Shown here in pieces: positions 58,125-64,000 of a stretch of DNA of 64,000 nucleotides (position 1 is the first letter of the stretch; each line of letters opens with the position of its first letter). Under the pieces are notes generated by a model that worked only from the letters and a program-made list of their open reading frames with translations, made no database searches and was not told where the DNA came from. The stretch is from Algoriphagus sp. AGSA1 (lineage in GTDB: Bacteria; Bacteroidota; Bacteroidia; Cytophagales; Cyclobacteriaceae). The stretch is from positions 98,855 through 162,854 of the forward strand of contig NZ_JAJUWR010000016.1 in the NCBI RefSeq assembly GCF_021390545.1, in the 5' to 3' direction. The translations under genes were made by a program, and so were the position numbers.

Positions 58125-58423
58125 GCTATGATTCTAGGGGTAAAGGTGTTTATTATTCTTGCCTTAAGCTTGGATGTGGGATTTGTGTAACCATCCCTCA
58201 GAATTATGTAACACATCTCCCGTATCAAATGCGAAATTTGGAATAGGTCATAAAAAGAGCGTCTTTCTGACTCAGTGACAATAGGGATAAAAACTCCATT
58301 GAAATCCCAGTGGAAAATGAAAAGTCATTTCCCAAGAATAGGGGGATCGCATTTAATCCCTCAACAGAATCACCCTTTGTTTTCCCTCAATGGGCCACCA
58401 AGATTTCGAGAAAGTCCTGCGTC

Positions 58424-58741
58424 AATTCTCTTGTGTAAGCAGTGGAATACGTCTTTGGCTCTGTAGTGACAAGGACTTTAATGAATCAAAATACCGGCAC
58501 AGCCACTCTTTCCTCCTTTGACACTGGAGAGGTTCAGACCTCCACCTATTACCCGTATGACCGCCTCATACATATAGTAGCTGGAGAGGCAACTATCCAT
58601 GTGGATGAACTATCGAATATTGTAAAAACGGGCGAGATCCTCATTGTGCCAGCGCATGTGAAGCATTGGATCAAAGCCAATAAAAGATTCAAGATGCTCT
58701 AAACAATTATCAAAAGTGGTTATGAGGATATCAGTATCTAA
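58424..58741 (+). pseudogene. Decayed cupin-domain gene
   Basis: The same frame reads NSLV-stop-AVEYVFGSVVTRTL before and TIIKSGYEDISI after two in-frame stops (TAA at 58436-58438 and 58700-58702). The middle part is a recognisable small cupin (STYYPYDRLIHIVAGEATIH, GEILIVPAHVKHWI, RFKML). Text on both sides of the stops fits the usual cupin ends (VEYVPGSVVSRTL-like and FKMLLTII-like), so the stops look like mutations. A shortened product from ATG 58481 to 58699 is possible. 58125-58423 holds no other gene. Confidence 0.6.
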
Positions 58742-58753
58742 GGATAATAAGCG

Positions 58754-58957
58754 ATGATTATGGAAGAAACCGAAGTAACGAAATTTAAAGCTGGGCTAGC
58801 GGTCTATGCCAAAGTAGCCCCCGAGGTCAAATTGATCATTCGTAGGTATTATAAAGGGATCTACTACTGCAAGTTTGCAGATGATCCGGAGAAAAAGGAA
58901 CAAGCCCTTTTCGAACGAGAGATCATTGAACTGGGAAATTCAAACACCACTAAATAA
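58754..58957 (+). CDS. Small conserved hypothetical protein
   Basis: 67 residues: TKFKAGLAVYAKVAPEVKLI, then RRYYKGIYYCKFADDPEKKE. A small beta-rich, SH3-like protein that I have the impression of seeing in other Bacteroidota stress loci, without known function. The start could be the ATG at 58754 or 58760. It lies 10 bp before the CsbD-like gene, so the two are probably co-transcribed. Confidence 0.55.
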   Translation: MIMEETEVTKFKAGLAVYAKVAPEVKLIIRRYYKGIYYCKFADDPEKKEQALFEREIIELGNSNTTK

Positions 58958-58967
58958 TTAAACTGAA

Positions 58968-59153
58968 ATGATAATCAATAGAAGTTGGAGAGAGCAAAAA
59001 ATCATGCTCAAACGAAGATTTGCCATATTAATGGATATGGACTTTGAATATGCAGAGGGACAAAGAGAAAAGATGATGGAAAGACTTTCCCAGAAACTGA
59101 AGAAAAGCCGCTCTGAGCTGGATATGCTTTTTGAAGAGCTACAGACTTATTGA
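58968..59153 (+). CDS. CsbD-like small stress protein (tentative)
   Basis: 61 residues: INRSWREQKIMLKRRFAILM, DFEYAEGQREKMMERLSQKL, KKSRSELDMLFEEL. The layout W...K..lkr.F..l...D..y.eG....l..rL..kl.ks..el follows CsbD-like general stress proteins of Bacteroidota. Most of the protein should be helical. It is a companion of the gene just before it. Alternative: an unrelated small helical protein. Confidence 0.5.
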   Translation: MIINRSWREQKIMLKRRFAILMDMDFEYAEGQREKMMERLSQKLKKSRSELDMLFEELQTY

Positions 59154-59630
59154 ATTCCTGCAACTATATCATAACTATTGTGTCCGCAATGGTTGTCTAA
59201 GAATAATTAAACTGAAGCGGGGCGGAGATGAATTTGAGCTGGCATAAGGCAAGCAGGCTTATTTGAGGCAAAGGTGCCTACTTAGGTATGGCATCATAGC
59301 AGTGGAAAGCGGCACACCGTTAGAAGAATATATGGTTGGACGAAGCCTTGGATGGCAGTTACAACCCTAATGAAGCTTAAAAATTTGATACTTATGGGGT
59401 GGGGAAATGGAATCTCCCTTGTGCGGGACAATTCTTGCCAACTAAAAACCACAAATAAATTAAATCGAGCCTTCTGGACAGGCTGGGATTCCCTACCTAC
59501 GGCAGGTGGCCATATGGCCACTGAAAAACAAGTATAAATATGAAATCGAGCATGTCGAATGCGACACACAAAGGGATGATTATTCCCCGGGCGAGATTCT
59601 ATGCGACCATTGAAAAACAATTATAAACAC
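59154..59630. other. Intergenic region with coding debris and a short direct repeat
   Basis: No intact gene. A 24-codon stretch ending at about 59609 reads KYEIEHVECDTQRDDYSPGE, then ILCDH and stop, like the tail of a lost protein. A perfect 16-bp palindrome GTGGCCATATGGCCAC lies at 59506-59521. Two imperfect direct copies of CCAYTGAAAAACAAKTATAA occur at 59518 and 59607, the second ending in the desaturase start. The 61-codon frame at 59352 is not convincing. Confidence 0.4.
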
Positions 59631-60710
59631 ATGAAAAGTATAAGATTCGATAAGTCCGGTAAAGCTGAATTTTCCACCACCCTGCACAGTAGGGTCAATG
59701 ATTATTTCAGGAAAAACCGCAAAAATAAATATGGGGATAGTAGAATGGTCTATAAGAGCATTTTTATGCTATCTGTTTTCTTCATTCCCTTAGTCTTTAT
59801 CTGCTCAGGATTAGTGGCCAGTGCCTCTTTCTTATTCGGCCTGTATATCCTCAGTGGATTGGGAATGGCAGGAGTGGGTATGGGGGTGATGCATGATGCC
59901 ATTCATGGGTCTTACTCTAAAAAGCCTACAATCAACAAGTATCTGGGCTATAGTATGAATCTCATCGGCGCCAATGCAAGTGTCTGGAGAATACAGCATA
60001 ATGTGCTTCACCATACCTATACCAATATTGATCATGGGGATGATGATATCAATGCGCCTTTTTTCCTGAGATTTTCCCCGAATGCCAAGCGTTATTGGAT
60101 CCATAGGTTCCAATACTTATATATCTGGTTTTTCTATGGACTATCTACCATATCATGGATTACTACAAAGGATTTTGTCAGAGCTATACGCTATAAAAAA
60201 ATGGGGTTTTTCAAGAAGGAGGGAGAATTCAGGAAGCAACTTGTAAAAATCGCCAGTTGGAAAGCACTGTATTACACCTATGCACTGATCATTCCATTAA
60301 TGATGGTCCCACTTCCAGCCTACATAGTCGTGTTGGCCTTTTTAAGTATGCATTTCGTTACGGGGATCTGTATTAGTCTAGTCTTCCAGACAGCGCATAT
60401 ACTTTCAGATACATCCTTTCCACAGCCTGATAACAAAGGCTTGATTGACAATGAATGGATTGCCCATCAATTGGCTACCACCAGTAATTACGCTCCTAAA
60501 AGCAGGCTGTTTTCTTGGCTTATCGGCGGGTTGAACTTTCAGGTAGAGCATCATTTATTTCCTAATATTTGCCATATCCACTACAGGAGAATTTCCAAAA
60601 TCGTAGCGGAAACAGCTCGTGAATTCAAAGTTCCATACCTTGTAAAGAGCACATTTCTGACTGCTCTCCAGGACCATGTAAAGATGCTTAGGCAACTAGG
60701 AAGGGTATAG
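59631..60710 (+). CDS. Membrane fatty-acid (acyl-CoA) desaturase
   Basis: 359 residues from ATG 59631 (MKSIRFDKSGKAEF). The three histidine boxes are in place: HDAIH (88-92), HNVLHH (123-128) and QVEHH (304-308), with four or more membrane helices between. The QxxHH third box places it with front-end/delta-6-type or linoleoyl-CoA desaturase-like proteins; no cytochrome b5 domain is fused. It would introduce double bases-saving cis bonds (double bonds) into membrane lipids, for example upon cooling. It is preceded by debris and not by a coupled gene. Confidence 0.9.
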   Translation: MKSIRFDKSGKAEFSTTLHSRVNDYFRKNRKNKYGDSRMVYKSIFMLSVFFIPLVFICSGLVASASFLFGLYILSGLGMAGVGMGVMHDAIHGSYSKKPTINKYLGYSMNLIGANASVWRIQHNVLHHTYTNIDHGDDDINAPFFLRFSPNAKRYWIHRFQYLYIWFFYGLSTISWITTKDFVRAIRYKKMGFFKKEGEFRKQLVKIASWKALYYTYALIIPLMMVPLPAYIVVLAFLSMHFVTGICISLVFQTAHILSDTSFPQPDNKGLIDNEWIAHQLATTSNYAPKSRLFSWLIGGLNFQVEHHLFPNICHIHYRRISKIVAETAREFKVPYLVKSTFLTALQDHVKMLRQLGRV

Positions 60711-60940
60711 GGTTAATCCTCATCTTATTAATATCAGTCATTTTCTTGTCCTGGCCGTGGCGGCTTCTGGGCCTGGAAAGATCTTAAGCCCCAAAACCGT
60801 ACGACGTCAGATTCTGGTACCTAAGCTGGTGTGGGCCATCAGCAACGCACTTAATAGAAAAGACAATTCTTGATGAAAAGCCAGACAAGACATGTTTTTT
60901 TAATGGATTCTATAGTGCATATTGTACGCAAATTTTCACT

Positions 60941-63055
60941 ATGAAGAAGATCCTCGTTAAACCCTCGGCACAGTTCAGGAAGAATACTACTTCTGCTGTT
61001 TTATCCATTTTCTTATTTATCCTTGTTTATTTTTTAATGGTGATAGCCGCATTTGGGATTCTAGGATTATGTGTGTTAGGAGCGGTGGGATTGATCTCCT
61101 TCTATTTTAATTTCCCTTTATTGATGTTGTCATTTGGCATAGTCAGCTTGGGGGTTTTAATAGTGCTTTTCCTCTTTAAATTTTTGTTTAAAAGTTTCAA
61201 ATCAGACCGCTCTCATCTCGTAGAGCTTGATCTGGATTCACAACCTAAACTTAAGACACTCCTAGAGGATATTGTAATGCAGGTGGGAACTCAATTTCCC
61301 AAGCGGGTTTATCTATCAAATGAGGTAAATGCTTCGGTGTTTTATGATTCAAATCTCCTCAGCATGATCTTTCCTACCCGGAAGAACCTCACTATAGGAA
61401 TGGGCTTGGTGAATACCCTGAATCTCGAAGAATTCAAGGCGGTTTTGGCCCACGAATTCGGACACTTTTCCCAGCGTTCCATGAAAGTCGGGAGCTATGT
61501 GTATTATGTGAATGAAGTGATTTACAATCTTCTCTATGAGAACGATTCTTACCAATCACTTGCATCCAAATGGGCAGATATTAGCGGATATTTTTCCATT
61601 TTCGTGGGACTAGCTTTTAAAGTAGCCCAAGGTGCCCAATGGATCTTAAAAGGGATGTATTCGGTAGTCAATAAAAATTTCATGGCATTGTCCAGGGAAA
61701 TGGAATTTCATGCCGATGAAATAGCCGCCAACGTCACCGGAGGAGATCCTTTGGCTGATTCATTCAGTAAATTTGGGCCTGCGAGTTATGCGCTCCAGGA
61801 TGTTTTTAATTACTATGACGGTGAACTCCAGTATAATAGAATCCCTAAGAATATTTACACTAATCACCGCTTCGTTATGAATTTTTTAGCGTCTCAGAAG
61901 AGGGAAGGTTTTGTAAATATTCAATCTGATCTGGTGGTGAAAGATCAGTGGGCCTCTCACCCTTCTGATGAGGATAGAATACAACGCCTGAAATTGCTGG
62001 GAATACCTACAAAAAACCAGGACTCTGCTCCGGCATCATCCTGTTTTACAGCTATTGCTGATCTGGAGGCATTGTTAACTTCCAAGCTGCTAAGCAACTT
62101 TACGCTCACAGGCGAAGTGGAAGCAATAAGGGAGGAGAAATTTGAAGAAGACTATCAGCGCACTTACTTAAAGTTTTCCTTCCCGAAAATCTTCAACGGA
62201 TACTATGATTATAGAAACCCATCCCCACTAGATAAAGAAACGGCTATAACCGAAAAGGAATTCGGTTCATTTGAAAAGCTGTTTAGTAGCGAAGTTGTTT
62301 CATGGGTAAGTCAACTGGTCACTTCGGAATCGGATCTAGCTACTGTTTCCCAGATAGCTGATGGTAGTTACGTGATCAAGTCATTTGATTATAGGGGGAA
62401 GCGTTATAAGAAAAGCGAGGCAAGATCTGTCATGAAATTGATTAAAGAAAGGATAGCTACTCTCAAAAACCAGTTAGCTATTCATGATCAAAAGATCTTC
62501 AGTTTTTTTGCCCATAGGGAAAGGGAGCTTCATAAGCCGCCTTTGTTAGAAGGATATTATGCCGGGTTGGTCAATCTGGATAAAGAGCAGTCAGAAAACC
62601 AGAAATTGATCAGTGAATTAAATGCCAGACTTGAGTTTACGTCCTATAATACCCCTTTTGTGAAAATCAAATCTAATTTCAGGGAGATTAAAAAAGATGA
62701 GGCAAAACTTAAGGAGAAAATAAACAGCCTATTGGAAGATAATAGATTTGAGAAGCTACTGTCAGCTGAATTGGTCGGGATTTTTGAACAATATATTTCT
62801 AAAGAATGGGAGTATTTTGGGAATGAAATCTATTATCAGGATAATCTCAATCTTTTACTAAATTCGTTGGAAGGTTTTTCAAACCTACAAAGCATGATGG
62901 GGTTCATGATGAAGAAGGGAATGCTGGAATATCAGGAATCACTGCTTGACTTTGCGGAACTATCTGCTGGCCCAATTTCCTCAGAAACCCTCAATTTGAT
63001 CCCAGCAGAAATCCCAAAGCCTATGGAAAATGGAAGTATAGATGCCATAGGGTAG
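60941..63055 (+). CDS. M48-family membrane metallopeptidase (HtpX/Ste24-like)
   Basis: 704 residues, much longer than HtpX. The first 90 residues contain two hydrophobic segments (VLSIFLFILVYFLMVIAAFG and LMLSFGIVSLGVLIVLFLF). The zinc motif HEFGH is at 171-175 (VLAHEFGHFS), and the third ligand and ExxxD motif at 255-259 (REMEFHADE). The roughly 400-residue C-terminal part is helical and not matched to a known domain. It probably degrades or processes membrane or envelope proteins. It is a single gene; 60711-60940 upstream shows nothing clear. Confidence 0.88.
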   Translation: MKKILVKPSAQFRKNTTSAVLSIFLFILVYFLMVIAAFGILGLCVLGAVGLISFYFNFPLLMLSFGIVSLGVLIVLFLFKFLFKSFKSDRSHLVELDLDSQPKLKTLLEDIVMQVGTQFPKRVYLSNEVNASVFYDSNLLSMIFPTRKNLTIGMGLVNTLNLEEFKAVLAHEFGHFSQRSMKVGSYVYYVNEVIYNLLYENDSYQSLASKWADISGYFSIFVGLAFKVAQGAQWILKGMYSVVNKNFMALSREMEFHADEIAANVTGGDPLADSFSKFGPASYALQDVFNYYDGELQYNRIPKNIYTNHRFVMNFLASQKREGFVNIQSDLVVKDQWASHPSDEDRIQRLKLLGIPTKNQDSAPASSCFTAIADLEALLTSKLLSNFTLTGEVEAIREEKFEEDYQRTYLKFSFPKIFNGYYDYRNPSPLDKETAITEKEFGSFEKLFSSEVVSWVSQLVTSESDLATVSQIADGSYVIKSFDYRGKRYKKSEARSVMKLIKERIATLKNQLAIHDQKIFSFFAHRERELHKPPLLEGYYAGLVNLDKEQSENQKLISELNARLEFTSYNTPFVKIKSNFREIKKDEAKLKEKINSLLEDNRFEKLLSAELVGIFEQYISKEWEYFGNEIYYQDNLNLLLNSLEGFSNLQSMMGFMMKKGMLEYQESLLDFAELSAGPISSETLNLIPAEIPKPMENGSIDAIG

Positions 63056-63134
63056 GAAGAAGTTACAAATGGAACCTCAGGATCTTGTTAAAGGTTGGAA
63101 AATTATATTATCCTGGAAAGTATCCAAGTAAACT

Positions 63135-63272
63135 ATGAAATGCGATATATCCAATATCTGGTTAGAGGATCAAGGTCAGCTTAAAGGTTATATAAGTAAG
63201 TGGGTGCGCACTAGAAAAGATGTGGATGATGTTTTGCTGGGGAAGTCGCCAAGTTTGCTAAGGATTAAATAA
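63135..63272 (+). pseudogene. ECF sigma-factor fragment (SigZ-like N-terminus)
   Basis: 45 codons: MKCDISNIWLEDQGQLKGYI, SKWVRTRKDVDDVL, then GKSPSLLRIK and stop. The first 35 residues fit the start of SigZ-type ECF factors (iW....qLkgfI.krV....dvdDiL), after which homology is lost. It is far too short to work as a sigma factor, so a remnant is likely. The rest of 63056-63318 shows no gene. Confidence 0.5.
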
Positions 63273-63318
63273 GCGTGCTTCAAATTAGCCACAGATTGCA
63301 TTGAAGATTGTAACTATT

Positions 63319-64000
63319 ATGAATGATTCTGCTAAAAAAATCTTCTTGGTTTCCGGTGCTTCAGGCACAGTAGGAAAGGAAGTGGTAAGAGAACTCCAAA
63401 AGGGAAACTCTAAAGTCAGGGTGTTGACTAGAGACGCAAACAAAACGGAATTCCCAAAAGACGTAGAAGTAGTCACTGGAGATTTAACTGACACTGAAAG
63501 TCTTGAAAAAGCATTTGAGGGAGTGTATGCGGCACACCTCATATCTATAGGGGATGATAAATATACTCCCCTATCCAACGGTAAATCCATAGTCCAGGCG
63601 TTGCAAAAATCCGGCGCCAAACGGATAACTGTACTTTGGAACGGGGAAGGCAATGAAAGTACATTGGAAAAAGAAGTGAAGAACAGTGAACTACATTGGA
63701 CGATCCTACAGCCTCAGGAATACATGGCAAACGCATTGGGCTGGGTGGAATCCATTCACAAAACCAAAGAAGTTAAGGAACCTTTTGGAGATAGACCGAC
63801 TGCTGCCATTCATGAAAATGATGTTGGAAATGTGATTGCCACGATTTTGTCAGACACAGGACGAAGTCACCATGAAAAAATATACACGCTGACAGGCCCG
63901 AAAATACTTACCCCACGCAAACAAGTAGAGCAAATAGCCCATGCGCTTGGGCAGAAAATAGTTTTTCAAGAACTCAATGAAGAGCAAACCAGAAGCCGAT
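63319..64000 (+). CDS. NmrA/SDR-type oxidoreductase (3' end beyond the window)
   Basis: 227 codons visible, open to the right edge. Starts MNDSAKKIFLVSGASGTVGK; the Rossmann motif GASGTVGK, the GDLTD segment and ILQPQEYMANALGW are NmrA-like. It resembles the gene at 49767, including the late 'YTLTGPK' and 'HENDVGNVIA' segments (compare 'YELTGQK' there). Function is probably NAD(P)-dependent reduction or redox sensing; substrate unknown. Confidence 0.85.
   Translation, partial: MNDSAKKIFLVSGASGTVGKEVVRELQKGNSKVRVLTRDANKTEFPKDVEVVTGDLTDTESLEKAFEGVYAAHLISIGDDKYTPLSNGKSIVQALQKSGAKRITVLWNGEGNESTLEKEVKNSELHWTILQPQEYMANALGWVESIHKTKEVKEPFGDRPTAAIHENDVGNVIATILSDTGRSHHEKIYTLTGPKILTPRKQVEQIAHALGQKIVFQELNEEQTRSR

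Noticed and set aside
59352..59537. 61-codon frame before the desaturase
   Set aside because: No family resemblance; it crosses a palindrome and a short direct repeat, and is better explained as debris.

Overview
The window is a chromosomal segment of a Bacteroidota bacterium, most likely a cytophagalean of the Cyclobacteriaceae/Algoriphagus type. The indications are a SusC/SusD pair with its own FecI-type sigma factor and FecR anti-sigma factor, several promoters fitting the Bacteroidota -7 element TAnnTTTG, a UpxY/NusG-like protein, many lipoprotein signal peptides, and housekeeping genes (purL, xseAB, dapA, ligA, metG) of the expected kind. The genus is inference; the phylum is well supported. 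Protein families were recognised by reading the sequence, without any database search.

Layout. 1-2201 (minus) is the N-terminal 60% of purL, running off the left edge. 2.3-4.1 kb is a repeat-rich stretch: a REP-associated tyrosine transposase (RAYT) lies between clusters of two palindrome types that occur as doublets with a constant 29-bp step; a tRNA-Pro(GGG) sits inside it. 4.3-11.0 kb is a TetR-controlled tripartite RND efflux operon (TetR, TolC, adaptor, pump) with a perfect inverted repeat inside its promoter. 11.1-20.5 kb is mostly housekeeping: a lone UpxY-like antiterminator, an outer-membrane barrel, xseB-xseA-dapA, a ligA with an unusually long internal insertion, a second TetR regulator and metG. 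20.7-25.9 kb holds a HEPN/MNT pair that could be a type VII toxin-antitoxin, a YitT membrane protein, an ATP-grasp/alpha-E pair and a DUF6503-like lipoprotein.

26.3-36.3 kb (minus) is a nutrient-uptake module: ECF sigma, FecR, SusC with an STN signalling domain, SusD, a small lipoprotein, a Tat-exported aminotransferase and an AEC permease. It is bracketed by two direct copies of a non-coding repeat of about 170 bp. A PepSY membrane protein follows, with a DtxR/MntR-like palindrome in its promoter. 38.5-46.3 kb is a heavy-metal module: response regulator, sensor kinase, a CzcA-type pump fused to a TolC-type outer-membrane factor, and a CzcB adaptor. Two TTAAGA-N3-TCTTAA palindromes stand exactly 41 bp from -7-like elements before the regulator gene and before the pump gene.

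47.0-49.6 kb is an arsenic operon (arsR, DUF6428-like, LMW-PTP-type arsenate reductase, acr3) with two near-identical operators. 49.8-56.6 kb has an NmrA-like oxidoreductase and a third RND efflux operon (minus). 56.6-64 kb has an AraC-type regulator, a decayed cupin gene, two small proteins, a fatty-acid desaturase, an M48 peptidase, a sigma-factor fragment and a second NmrA-like gene cut by the right edge.

Together the window reads as an envelope, efflux and metal-defence neighbourhood with three independent RND systems. The items most worth following up are the phased REP/RAYT system, the pump/outer-membrane-factor fusion with its paired operators, and the repeat-bracketed sigma/SusCD module.
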